Below, piece by piece: positions 10,067 to 21,054 of a stretch of 64,000 bases of DNA. The notes beneath the pieces were generated by a model. The model did no database searches. It was given only the letters and a program-made list of their open reading frames with translations, and was not told the DNA's origin. Source of the DNA: Linnemannia schmuckeri (lineage: Eukaryota; Mortierellomycota; Mortierellomycetes; Mortierellales; Mortierellaceae); the NCBI GenBank assembly GCA_029449235.1, contig JANATG010000013.1:1054001-1118000 (forward strand), read 5' to 3'. Position numbers and translations under genes: made by a program. Numbering within the stretch: position 1 is the stretch's first letter; each line of letters starts with the position of its first letter.

Positions 10067-12053
10067 ATGACAGGAAAGCCAATCCTCCCGTATCCACATT
10101 CATGTCTCGCCCCATCACCACACTCCAACACTTCAGTCCTCCTAGTCGGCGTCTCGGGCTCCGTCAACGGCCGCCTCGAAATTAACACCATCGATCTCTC
10201 AGATATCAACACTCCTATCGTCAACTTAACAACCATCGACGAACAAATTCTCTACTGGAGGAGTCAATCTCCTATCTTTTGCCACAACTACCCAGATTAC
10301 AAACCCAAGGATAACCAGCTCAATCCAGTTCATATCCAGCAGTTTGATTCAAGCTGGACGTTTGACACCAATGTTTATCCCAACGGCAAGATTGATTTCC
10401 CGAGCTATTTTCCAGGGGTCGCGTTGACGTCTGCAAAGAATTATGCGGTGGTGGGCCACTTGGGGTCTGCGAGCTGGTCGTTGGCACATACGAACACGAC
10501 TAATGAAGTCTCTGGTTCGACATGGACGACGTTTCAATTGAATCCAGTCGACAGCTTCAAAATCTTCAGTGAGTAAGTAAAAGAAAGTGGAGCTAATCAA
10601 TGGCCTTCGCATTTTCCCCCTTATTCAAGAATTTGACGGCGTTAACCTTATTTCCCTCCTTTCAGTGACCACATGGATCGTTTTCCTTCTCCGGACCCAT
10701 TTCTCTCAGTAGGGACCTACATCCTGGGTTCACAGGTACCGGCACGCGGGCATGCCGTCATTTTCGACACCGCGTCGTCTGGGTGGATCTACCCGACCGC
10801 AGGATACATCGTTGGCTCCAGTACTTACAGTGGCAACATGCTTCAACTCGAATCGCCTGTGTCTGTCAACATGGATAATATAACTCTCACGCGTGAAGCC
10901 GTGAGTGTCACCATGGGCGTGGATGCTTACATCCTGGACAAGGTACTTCCTTGGCAGCACCAAACATGAAATAACATACCGTTCCGAAGGCAGTCATTGA
11001 AGGCTCAGCCATTAAAACGATTCGTTCCTTTTTTTTTCTTCTTTGCGATAGGCGCCAGACAACTCAACGATTGCGTATTACATCAACCCTAGACTATCGA
11101 CACTTCTCCAGCGCATCCCAATCACAGGCTACAGTCCACGGTACTCCTCAACACTGGTAGCAACATCCATGGGCTCACAGATCGTGGTCTTCTCCTCAAA
11201 CGCCAACGGACCTCGATTCAACACCTTTGACCCAACCACGAGGACATGGGGTGGACTCGACCTCAATCCGTCAGTCGCCTCTTCACCCACAACAGCAACC
11301 GACCTTCAACCATCACCAACCAACAACGACCACAGTGAAATCAATGCTAGCACATTACCACTTTTTGGCATTATCAGCGCCGTGTTCGGAGCACTAGCCT
11401 TCACTGTCTTGACAGTTTTCTTTGTTGTCAGGAGCAGGCGGCGGCAGCAGCAGCAGCCATCGAATTCAAGCCGAACAAGGAATTACGACCGCAACTCTAA
11501 AACTGAGCTTTTGGAAGAACAACAACGCATAGATCGGATGGTTTCAACCATACGAAGCCCCCAGTTCAACCCTGCTCAACCATACAGCCCACCCATTTCA
11601 GGAAAGACACTTGGCCGCAACCCACAGTCTCCAGTCCTGGAAGCCGTCAAATTATTCCCTGCCAATCTTGACTTTTCATCACTTCCCCCTCGCCGACATG
11701 AACACTTGTGCCAACAACGACATGTACAAAATGCGACCTCCAACTACTCACAACTCAGCCATCACATGCAACCTTCGTCTTCGTCACTCGCGCCAACACT
11801 GACAGATCTGACATACCAATTCGGTGTCTCAGAGCCAGATCTACTCGGACGACAAGCGGATGCATCTACAAGGTTCTCTTCGTCGACTTCATTGTCTGTC
11901 GAAGCTACTTTGTCCCAAACTCGACATTCCCAGGCATACTCGGACGCGACCAACTTCGACCACATGTCTGATTATGTACCAACTATCATGATGCACCCAT
12001 CTTCTCCTTCGCCTCCCTCAACTTCTCCAAACCGACCTCCACAAAACTATTAA
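10067..12053 (+). CDS. Propeller-like single-pass membrane protein (family copy C)
   Basis: Exons 10067-10572, 10666-10942 and 11052-12053 join in frame to give 594 aa. The protein begins without a signal peptide. It has the family's two conserved cysteines (C13, C72) and the ordered blocks VHIQQF, YAVVGH, VGTY, AYILDK and FNTFD, read as a beta-propeller-like domain of about 330 residues. A Thr/Ser/Pro stalk is followed by one helix at about 364-388 (IISAVFGALAFTVLTVFFVV) and the stop-transfer RSRRRQQQQ, so the 200-residue tail is cytosolic. The tail holds RNPQSP, shared with the copy at 62287. Introns are in phases 2 and 0, as in the minus-strand copies. The start is fixed by homology, and an in-frame stop lies between it and the preceding frame. 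I do not recognise the family; the propeller reading is inference. Confidence 0.75.
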
Positions 12054-12088
12054 ATTTTCCTCCTGCCAAAACTGTACAAAAATAAAAC

Positions 12089-12121
12089 TACCACAATATA
12101 GGAGGACGAGATATTGTGGTA
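12089..12121. repeat. 3'-UTR hairpin of copy C (11-bp perfect stem)
   Basis: TACCACAATAT at 12089-12099 pairs exactly with ATATTGTGGTA at 12111-12121 around an 11-nt loop. It starts right after AATAAAA at 12081-12087, that is at or just past the expected cleavage site of the copy C transcript. It could act in 3'-end formation or mRNA stability. Confidence 0.6.
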
Positions 12122-13483
12122 ATCACGAAAATATGCAGTGTTGCGCGTGTACATTTATATAAAAATCATGCCCAGTGTATACCTAAAGTCTGGCACCAAC
12201 ACCTGGTGTCATTTTTGGTAGGTTCACGACTAAATCACTTGCCTACTTATCCTTGAACCTTGGCTCTATTCATCGATACGTGCGCAATGAATTTTGGCAG
12301 TAGTGGCACTATGTTATTCCCTATCCATCTTCCTTTTGCTCGATCCTTGGCTTAACCGGACTTGTTCATCTTACTTGTGCTCGAACTATTAACGAATGAA
12401 AGACTGGAAAGAATATGGCAGTAAGTCGAATAGGTCTCGTCTATTTGGACTTCATCAATCCCATGTGACTCAGATACGATGTGTGTGTCACTCCTAGCAT
12501 CCAGAGCCAAGACCGCCTTGGAACAAGGCCTACTCTCCTCCTCTTGCAAGACGCGAGAAGAACCTTCCACAAGGCACACATAAAGAATAAAAGGACAAGT
12601 GGGGTTGAGGATCGACCATATTATCTGACCAGATTTTGTCGCTCAAGCCCCGGACGGCCTGTCTCCCTCTTTTTTGCTAACACGAGAGCAAAGAGAGGGG
12701 TGAGAGCTGCTGCGTACGGCGATCTTCGACTCGTTAAATCCTTCTTTCTCCATGTGGACCCGTGGTCTCTGGATGCATCAAAGTGAGGTGCAGCCTTGAC
12801 CCTTTCAAAGAAAGAAAGAACGAAAGGGGGCCAGAAGCATTCCGCACTCGTACCACGTGGACTAGGATCACTTGCTAGCGACCAGGGTATTGGAGAACTC
12901 CATCAAGATGTGAAGATATGACCGCAGGCGACAGGCAGCATCTAGAGGTTAGAAGGAGGGAATATGGATGTTGTTAGTTTATTTTGCGACCGCTGCAAGA
13001 ATGGACGTTAGGAACAGAGAGTCAGGGACACAGACACAGGCAGATCGAATAAACAAACAAGGAGGGACAAGCCACCATGAGAGAAGGAAAGAGGAAGGGG
13101 AAGGTAAAAGACAAATAAACACATATCCACAGGAGACTAACGCTGGATGCCCTCTTGGTCGGGGAAAGAGAGCGGTCGTGGGTAAGAAGGGAAAGAGGGA
13201 AGGAATGAGTCTGAGAGGGAAGAGTGGTGCTTGTGAGGAAGGTGAATGTATTTTTTTTCCTCGATGGAGGAGTCTGAATGGGAGGCAAAGAGAATGAGCT
13301 GACTTGGTGAAGGGATGGTGAAGAGTAAGGGTTGTTGGTTTCTTGAAGGCAAAGAATGCACAAGGAAAGAGAAAAAAACGAGTGAGTGGCAAAGAGTAGC
13401 AAAGAAAAAAGGTGGAAGAGAGGGAAGAGTGAAGAAGAGGAATGAGAGAGAAGAGGAAAAAGTGGGAAAGAAGAGGGTGAAGA
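12122..13483. other. Intergenic; degraded or non-coding, purine-rich part at 12.97-13.48 kb
   Basis: No gene can be supported. A 75-aa minus-strand frame at 12352-12579 has ordinary amino-acid composition but no recognisable domain. From 12970 to 13480 the plus strand is GA-rich, so the minus strand reads as a long CT-rich leader continuing from the promoter-like repeat at 13484-13870. No coding exon was found downstream of that leader, so this may be a 5' region that has lost its gene. Confidence 0.4.
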
Positions 13484-13870
13484 AAGGGAAAGAGAGAAGA
13501 GAAAGAGGATTAAAAACGCGTACTTGTGCTGTCCCTGTTGTTGTCCTTGCTGGCTGTTGGTTGTTGTTTGCTTGATCGAGAGAGAGAAGGTAAGAGTTGG
13601 AGAGAGAAGAGAGAAGTGGATTTCGAATTTGAAGGACAAGGGCCCTTTTTTATTACCAAAAGAACTGCGAGGAGCAGTCAAGTCACCATTGACATCATTG
13701 CCTTGACTCCCGATCGTCCTCTCTTCGTAAGGGAAAGTCATCGATAGCAGCGCGCAGTCTATGCGTGTATGTTACAAAGAGAAGGTGCATAGCGCGTGGT
13801 GCCTGAGTGTTCTCCTGTGGACGCGACAAACTGAAACTAGTGATCAAGACTCAAACATGATGATCAGACT
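13484..13870 (-). repeat. Promoter-like segment, inverted copy of 63612-64000
   Basis: Read on the minus strand, this segment matches 63612-64000 almost base for base. By eye there are about a dozen substitutions and four indels of 1-3 bases. It contains a TATA-like AATAAAAAAGG, a CT-rich stretch, an A/C-rich leader-like stretch with repeated CAACAA, and a GTACGC that could be a splice donor. It looks like a promoter plus 5' leader duplicated in inverted orientation about 50 kb away. Weaker similarity continues at 13930-13990, against 63450-63520. Confidence 0.85.
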
Positions 13871-14308
13871 GACAGCAACGAGAGGTATAAGTGGAAGAAG
13901 GGATAACAAAAAGCAAGAGTAAATAAGATGGGCTGATCAGCAAAGCAAGTGATGTCGAACGCACAAGTAACAACGACGACGAGCACTTGCTGTTAGACGC
14001 AGCACCAATTTCATTCTCAGTATGGTTATCTCTTTCCTCTTTTTTTTTTTTCATGGCAATGAACAAATTATTTTTTTGGTATGGGTTCGTCATTCTGAAG
14101 ACAGACGCCAGCAAGCCAAAACCCTACTAATCTTGCAAAAGGAAGGTTTCTCCAATCACAACTACAACTCACTCTTTGGACCCATAGGCCACAGCTTACT
14201 ATCGATAATGTGATAGACCCTGCTCCACGACTTTGGTTCCTTCGTGACGATCACCGACCACCCTGCGCGAAACATCGAATACTGGTTGGTTCGTCCCTGG
14301 GTGAACAT

Positions 14309-14347
<39 letters not shown>

Positions 14348-14773
14348 CGTGAGAAAAGCGGCGTGTAAGAAGAAATAGAGAGGAAGGCCCAAGCATGCTA
14401 GTTAGTAGTAAAGGTGAAAAGGGGAGTCACCCTAAAAAGAACAAAAAAGAAGGTCCAAAGGTCCACTTGCCACCAAATGTTCAATTGCAAACTATCGATT
14501 GAAAATCTGAACGTTTATCCTTTGTTGCCCTACTGCGGATTAACACTCCAAGGTGACTCGACCGCAGCCCTTACAAGGCACCGCCCCTTCTCGGGTTTTG
14601 TTCCCACACACACACACACGCACACACGCCATTGTTCTTAAAGGCCCTCACTTTACTTGCTTTTAGCTATTCTTTCTTCTTTCCTTTACCTTTTCTTTTT
14701 CTTGTCTCCCTATTCACTCATTCCTCATTCACCACCAAGAATAAAAAGAAACAATAACTCGATTCCTTTCGCG
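13871..14773. other. Intergenic, promoter of the nucleotidyltransferase gene
   Basis: It contains a run of 38 T at 14310-14347 and a CA repeat at 14607-14628. A CT-rich leader (14655-14730) ends in an A-rich stretch before the ATG at 14774. A minus-strand frame ending at 14162 has a short protein-like stretch (AGWSVIVTKEPKSWSRVYHI) next to the homopolymer; it may be a gene relic. Nothing else is supported. Confidence 0.45.
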
Positions 14774-17345
14774 ATGACTCCCAGGAACACCAACACCAAG
14801 AGGAAATCCAGCCCTCGCAACAACAACAAGGGCAATTCTTCCAACTCGACTCCTACTGCTACTCCCCGCGCCGCCACCACCACCGCAACCCCAATCAATC
14901 CCACCACTCCTGCAACTGCTTCCACCACCTCTGACAACCTCCGCAGTCTCAATGACCTGGTCGACCAGGACGACGGCGAATTCGTCGGGATCCTGTACGA
15001 TACAATCCTCTACGAGCGCGCGGTCCACCGTCTCGAGACCCTCAAAAAGTACGACTTCCCCGTCCAATACGAAGAACTTGCCCACGATTTCTTGACCGCC
15101 TACCGACTCTGTCTCGAACCAAAGTTCCTTGCCGAACCCAACCTAGCCCCCTATGCAACCTATCTCCTGAAATCCAAGCTCCTCACCGGAAAGGGTGTCC
15201 GAGCCTACGCGTTAGACCATGCCGGATCCTATGAGATCTTCCCCTCGCACAACCAGGTGTTTAACGACTTTGGCGAAGACGATGAGATCGAAGAGATTGA
15301 TGAGGAGGACTTGAGCGACTATGATAAAGCCGATCACGGGTTTGAAAAGAGGCAAAAGAATGTCGGGTACCTGGGCCCGACTCTGAGTGGGCGGCAGGGG
15401 TCTCAGAGTCACCAGGATATGTTTGCGAGGGACTATTTTGGGGTCTATAAGCATTCGCAAGACATGATTGCGATGATTGTTGCGCACCTCCGAAAGCGCG
15501 TCTGGTATCATAATGGGTCTGGAGGCGAAATTGTCGACATCCGGAACATGGGCGCCGACAAGATCCCACGTCGTCGCAACGACGACACTGTTCCTGGTGC
15601 TAAAGCTGAGGATGCTGGCGGTGAACATGGCGCCGGTCTGAAGGGCATCAAGGGTGTTAAGAAGTACACGCGTCGCTTCAATGGCCGCGTCCGTCGAAAG
15701 AACTATGAGCGCAATCTGGAGCGTACCAACGTTGCCGGGGGCGCGACGACTTTCTTTGGGATGTACTTGAAGGACGCTGAGCCTCCTACTGACTACTCCG
15801 AGTCCGACTCCGAGTCGTCATTTGGTGGCGGCGCCGGTGGAGTGAAAGGAGTGGGTAGAGGACAGAATGTAGAGGATATGAAGCGAATCGAGGAGGCGAT
15901 CGCGAGAATGGTCTCGATGTCTCTAGTAGATTACACTGGCAGTGCCAAGCGCAAGATCCGATGGTTACCCTTGGGTCGGTCGGAGGCCCTGTATGATTGG
16001 AACGGTGTTAACAAGGAGTTGAGGCTGATCGACTTGCCTGCAGAAGATGCCGACCCGTCTTTTTATGGGTGCCTCACACGTGATATAATGAACCAGTACA
16101 AGGTGAGTATCGTGATATCGTGTTTCTTGGAATTGAGTGCCGATGTATCTTCAAGGCACTAATGGTCATCATCGTGAAATGAATGTTTGTAAATAGAAAT
16201 TGGTGCCACCACCGGATCTTATGGAACGACACGCGCAATTGACTAGCACTCTGACCAAGCTCATATCAGACGCCTTCCCTGACGAAGACCTGAAGGTCGA
16301 GCCCTTTGGGTAAGTCAACAGCCTTCTTCAACGTTCACTTCCCACTCAGTTTGCATTCAAAGAAATAAGGCCTAATTATTTATTCACGCGCGTTACATGC
16401 AACATAAGATCCTTTGTGAGCGGTTTGCTACTAGAGAACAGTGACGCCGACTTTTGTATCACGGGCGCCAAAGTTCACGACCACGACCACCTCTTGAACG
16501 ACATGAACCATATCGGTGACATCCTCAAGACCAAGGGCCACATGCAACAAGTCCATTGTATCCCCGACGCCCTGGTCCCCATCGTCAAGTTTTATGACCC
16601 CGTCTCCCGCCTGGAATGCGATCTCAACACCGGCAACACTCTGGGGGTCATCAACTCGGGACTGATCCGGATCTACACTACCATCGACGAACGTGTCAAG
16701 CCCTTCTTGTACATGGTCAAAGCGATATGCAAGGCCCAGGGGATCAACGACGCCAAATCGGGTTACTTGAGTTCCTATGCCCTCACCTGGATGGGGATCG
16801 TGTTCCTGCAGCAGGAAGGGTATCTCAAGTCGACGGGAGCGACCTTCAAACCTGTCTTGCCACGCCTTCAACAACAACCCTTCGAACGAATGACAGAAGT
16901 GACCCTCCGTCTGAACCACAACCTACCCAACAGTCAGACCATCACCTCCACCCCAAGTCTGGTCAATTCCAAGAGCAGCGACATGGTCCACTGTCGTTTC
17001 GACACCAACAAGGATGGTCGTCACACGGGCACGGGTCATGCGAACCCCAAATCCCTCGCTCGGTTGTTGATCGAGTTTTTTGAGTATTTCTCCAGACGGT
17101 TCTTTTATGCCGAGATGGCAATTCATGTTGCGAGGGCGCAGTTCTTGCCCAAGACGAACAAGGAGTTGAACCTTGAGAGTACTAGAATGACGACGTTTAG
17201 GGTGGTGGACCCCTTTTTGCATCATAGGAATTGGACGGGCACTTGTCGTGGAGAGTCATTGGGGAGGGTCTGGAGAGCGTTTGATCATTCTTATCGGATG
17301 TTGAGTGCAGGTGACCTTGAAGGCTCCATGACTACTGTAGAGTAG
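14774..17345 (+). CDS. Non-canonical poly(A)/terminal nucleotidyltransferase (Cid1/TENT type)
   Basis: Exons 14774-16102, 16197-16309 and 16409-17345 join to 792 aa. The nucleotidyltransferase signature GSFVSGLLLENSDAD begins at residue 481, with catalytic aspartates D493 and D495; the third is D552 in LECDLN. The following NTGNTLGVINSGLIRIY and the helical TIDERVKPFLYMVKAICK continue the polymerase beta-like fold. A PAP-associated domain follows (NPKSLARLLIEFFEYFSRRF). The first 440 residues are a Lys/Ser/Asn/Thr-rich head and an acidic segment (DDEIEEIDEEDLSDYD) not typical of small Cid1 proteins. Such enzymes add A or U to RNA 3' ends for decay or activation; which nucleotide is used cannot be told. 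The ATG at 14774 is chosen over an upstream in-frame Leu/Phe-rich extension from the leader. It is convergent with the TspO gene. Confidence 0.88.
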
Positions 17346-17505
17346 TGTATGCGTCGAGTTACATTGGGCAGGCAGATTTGTTATTGAGTAAAAGAAAGCG
17401 TCATTTTATTGGAGAAAGTCATTAGAAAGAGAAAAAGAATGGAAAATGTACAAGTGGTGTGCAATCAACATTAGTATCGTTGCTTCATCTCAAAAAGAGA
17501 ATGAT

Positions 17506-18658
17506 TTAGCGAAGCTCACGGTCAAGACGGTCAGAAGCGTCGTTAACTGCATTCTTAGCGCTCCGGTTTGCGGACCTCGCAGCATCCTTGGCATCGTCCT
17601 TGACCTGCTTAGCCTCTTGGTGGAGCCCAGACTTGGCATGGCGGGCAGCATTCTCGACATCCTTGCCGAGTCTGTTGGCGTCCTTTCCAAACTTGCGGGC
17701 GTGGTCTGCAGCGGGGCCCTGAGCGTTCTTGATCCAGATGTCGTAGTTGAGGGCGGTAGCGTATCCGAGCCAGGCAATGTAGGGGACAGTGAGGTAACCA
17801 GCGACTTGGTCGACCTTGAAGAAGTAGTATGATACTGCGACAGCCGACGACTATTTTAAGATTTGTTGGATGAGGAAGCGTTATGAGAGGTTAGTAAAAG
17901 GGAAGGAGTGTGGGATTGATGCAATGCTTTGAACTGTTTATTTGATGCTGCGTTCCCCCCTTCCCAGTCCTCCTGTGAAGCAGTAATACATCCGTGAGAA
18001 AGTATACGAATCGATATGTTACAAATTCGTTAATGCAACACAGTGAAGTCATGATCCTGCAATAATTTCAAATTGGCGAAAGTGCGTTTTCTACATAATC
18101 ATTCCCTTTTTCTGTCGTGGGTATTTCCTGCTGTCGCATCCTTCCATGTTCTAGCCCTACCCTCTTCCTATTGTCTCCAGTCCTGACGCATGACATACAA
18201 CAACACACATCTCAACCAGAAAAAGACACCAAGGCAAAAAACACAACACTTACGAACAAACCACCAGCGGTAACGAGTGCAGCACCGATCTTCTTCTTCC
18301 AGAAGAAAAGCGGGGTCCAAGCAAAGTTCAACGCCAAGTTCAATCCGTACAACCCCATTCCAGTCTGGGCAGCCGACCGGATCGAAGGATGGGTCAAGAC
18401 CGTGGGACTTGTATGAAGAGCCACCAGATGGGATGCATAACCGATCGAGAGGTAAAGACCAGTCCAGACTGGGCCGAAAGCAGAGGCGGGGGGCGCCCAG
18501 GAAGATTTCTCGAGGGACTCGTAATAACCCGTGGCAAATCTCGCGGAGGGACTGGCGGAGATGAAGCCGCCGACGAGGGGAAGTCCGACGGCTAGGGCTG
18601 GGTAGCGGGCCAGGTTTTGGTTGAGAATGTTTTGTGATGAGTGGTAGAAGTTGTCCAT
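17506..18658 (-). CDS. TspO/MBR family membrane protein with amphipathic C-terminal tail
   Basis: Exons 18658-18254 and 17850-17506 (phase 0) give 249 aa. Family hallmarks are clear: WAPP and FGPVWTGLY in the first half, NLALNFAWTPLFFWKKKIG, and after the intron YLTVPYIAWLGYATALNYDIW. TspO proteins are five-helix membrane proteins that bind tetrapyrroles and sterols, found in bacteria and in mitochondrial outer or secretory membranes of eukaryotes. The protein continues for about 70 residues past the usual end with an Ala/Lys/Asp/Arg helix of DAKDAARSANRSAKNAV type, resembling LEA or apolipoprotein repeats. The ATG at 18658 is preferred to an in-frame ATG at 18787, because a TATA sequence (18753-18761, minus) lies between them. 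Stops of this gene and the plus-strand gene are 160 bp apart. Confidence 0.9.
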
Positions 18659-18752
18659 TGTTGAATTGTAGTTGTTGGAGGGGTGAAGGGGTAGGGAGGT
18701 AGGTAGAGAAAGAAAGAGGGGGAATGATGGGTTGAAAAGAAAAAAATAGCCC

Positions 18753-18761
18753 TTTATATAT
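18753..18761 (-). promoter_or_regulatory. TATA box of the TspO gene
   Basis: TATATAAAG on the minus strand lies about 95 bp upstream of the chosen ATG (18658) and downstream of the alternative ATG at 18787. It therefore helps to decide the start. Confidence 0.55.
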
Positions 18762-20034
18762 GGTTCATTATCGGTGCTCGATGTCATTGTTACCGCGCTT
18801 AAACGCGTTCGCTTCAGAAGACCAAGAGCGTGAAGAACAAAGTCGTCATTATGCGCTTGTGCTTATGCGCGAAGATCGGGGGCGTGCCTGCCTTTCTTCA
18901 TTTTTTGTTTCATAAGTGAAGACGAATAGTCACATGATAAAATCAAAGCCACCCAGGAAACTCCAATTGATTCTCCACCCACTCCTGACGAGCATAAACA
19001 AGTGCGCGAAAAACTTTCTCGTCTCTCTCTTCTTTTTCTCTCCTCACTCTTCCACACAACTCCTTCCGTACTCCTTCACCTTTCAACACGTAAGTCTATC
19101 CTCCACCAAATAACACTACAAAGCAACACAAAAACAAACAAACAAAGAAGCGAGGCTGATATGATGTTTATACATTTCGTGGGAATCTCTCGGAAATCGA
19201 ATGAACGAACACTTAAATCGAATGTCCTGATCTACATCCTCAAACAAGAGATCACTTTTTCTCTTTCGACATTCGTAACTTGGGGTCAAGTTTGCAGAAG
19301 AGATCAATTTTTATTAATCACCTCTTTTGCATATCCTTATCTCAATTCCTTTTCTAGTGTCATATTTTCTACTTTGTCGCACTCAGGAAACAGAAAAGAA
19401 ACTTCGGATCGGGATAATATTTATAAGGTGCGTACTCACCCATTCTTCGGACGTTAATTTCTCTTCTACCCTTCGACCACGAATTGATTATGGACAGGCA
19501 ATGATGATACAACCCATGCACCACTCTCAACCAAAAGCGTGTGGATAACCATTACCATTTATATATGAGCCTATTTCTTTTTTTCTATACTCGATTTTAT
19601 TTTTGTGTGAAGAAACAAAGCTGTCAACAGAATTGATTTTTTCAGCAGGCATGCTAATTCTTTTTTTCTGCTTGATTTATCTCTCTTAGGTTCGTTGAGT
19701 TAATGTCTTTGCTTTGTAGAATAATTGTTTGAAGAGAAAATGAATAAAAAATCATGCAAATATAACTCTTGGCATCTTGTCGCGCTTCTGTTTTGTATGT
19801 ATGAAGAAACATATTCTTGAACTGTGGGTCGAACTCATTGCAGAAAAAAATGATACTCAGAGAAAAGAGTTAAGTCACGTGTAGTTCGCGAATGGCTCTG
19901 GTGCTTTAAAAACGAAAACTCAAGTTGCACACTTGAAGAACCTTACACTGTTTTTTTCTCAGGAACTCATCGTCAACCACAACATCAAGAACAGAGGACA
20001 GGACGAAACTGCACATACATACATATACACAGGC
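18762..20034. other. Long intergenic region, no gene seen
   Basis: The left end is the promoter of the TspO gene, the right end that of the gene at 20035. A CT-rich then A/C-rich leader-like block at 19015-19145 is not followed by a convincing coding frame; the 151-aa frame over 19002-19457 has leader composition. A GTCACGTG (E-box core) lies near 19875-19882. Most of 19150-19930 is AT-rich and looks non-coding. Confidence 0.45.
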
Positions 20035-20929
20035 ATGGCACGCACAAGACTCTCCCGATCCTCACGGATTATCATCCTTCTCGCATTATTCTGTCTACTC
20101 ACGCTCCTCCAGGTTTGTCTCGCCACCTCCATCTCGTTCATGTTTCATGGAGGAGTTCTTGGCAAACAAGAAAGGAACAATACACGGAAGGAAGACTAAC
20201 AACCTCCGCCTTTCCTTCTTGTTCACAACAACAACGAAATAGACAACATTGGCAGCAAACCCAATCAGTTTCTGTAAATGTATCTGTGGCCAGGAAAAGT
20301 TTATTGTGACACTTCCAAGAGACACTCAGTACCCTGTCTTTGGCGGCTCTTCCAAGGCTTGTGGTAGCTGCACAAAGACGTTCTGTCTCGATACTAATCC
20401 GGATATGTGTAAAGATGTCGGGACAGGCGAGGGCGATGAATTGACTACCACTTGTTTCGGTAAGTCCAATCAGCACAAGGCGGAGGAGTGGTGCGAGGGG
20501 GACGCAATATTGTGTCAGGAAGAACATTACGAAAAGGCTTGGCGGATGACACGCACAGGATGTCGTAGGAGACGAGGGAACAGGAGACAATGACCAAGGA
20601 CTAATGATTATGTCTTGTTTTCTTTTCTTGTTATTCTTGGCGTTGGTTATGGGTCGGGACAGAGCGTGACTCGTACAAGGATCAGTTCATTGTGTACCTG
20701 TTTTTGACCGTTACGTTTGGTCTTCTCGGCTTTGCGGGCTTGCAGCCATTCCTCAAGGGTCTCTGGCAGGTATGTCTTTCTTCCTTTTCCTGTCTCTCCG
20801 TCCTGTCTCTCTGTTGCACCGTCTGTAATGCTTTATCTGGTCATTTTGCCATCGAACTAATATGTATTTGTTGCCACTGGAAATTGATAGCGTCGGCAGC
20901 AGAGATCGTACTCGCAGATGCCGATGTAA
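20035..20929 (+). CDS. Small Cys-rich secretory-pathway membrane protein, unknown
   Basis: Four short exons, 20035-20112, 20243-20459, 20663-20769 and 20891-20929, join in frame to 146 aa. A signal peptide (IIILLALFCLLTLLQ, residues 12-26) is followed by a luminal domain with eight cysteines in a spaced pattern: CKCIC, CGSC, C, C and C. A second helix near the end (DQFIVYLFLTVTFGLLGF) is followed by RRQQRS, so this is a type I topology with a short cytosolic end. The Cys pattern before a membrane helix loosely recalls TMEM9-type proteins, but the match is too weak to name it. All three introns have good donors (GTTTGT, GTAAGT, GTATGT) and AG acceptors. The gene is convergent with the ketopantoate reductase gene, with 125 bp between stops. 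Confidence 0.7.
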
Positions 20930-21054
20930 AGAAATCAGCATATGCATTCAAGGAACAAACAAAACGCCAATAAACATGTACAATACACATACGACAATCG
21001 ACAGGCGGAGTAAATTATGTAGAAGACGTCTATAATTGGTGTCTTGTTAATGCT

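Noticed and set aside
13022..13741. 239-aa minus-strand open frame
   Set aside because: It is the translation of a CT-rich leader (Phe, Ser, Leu, Pro runs); such DNA lacks stop codons in several frames at once, and three overlapping frames here look alike.
18659..18787. Alternative TspO start (MTSSTDNEP) upstream
   Set aside because: A TATA sequence lies between this ATG and 18658, and the extra segment is leader-like (Phe, Leu, Ser).
19002..19457. 151-aa frame
   Set aside because: Leader-like and AT-rich composition without any motif, and no splice-supported continuation.
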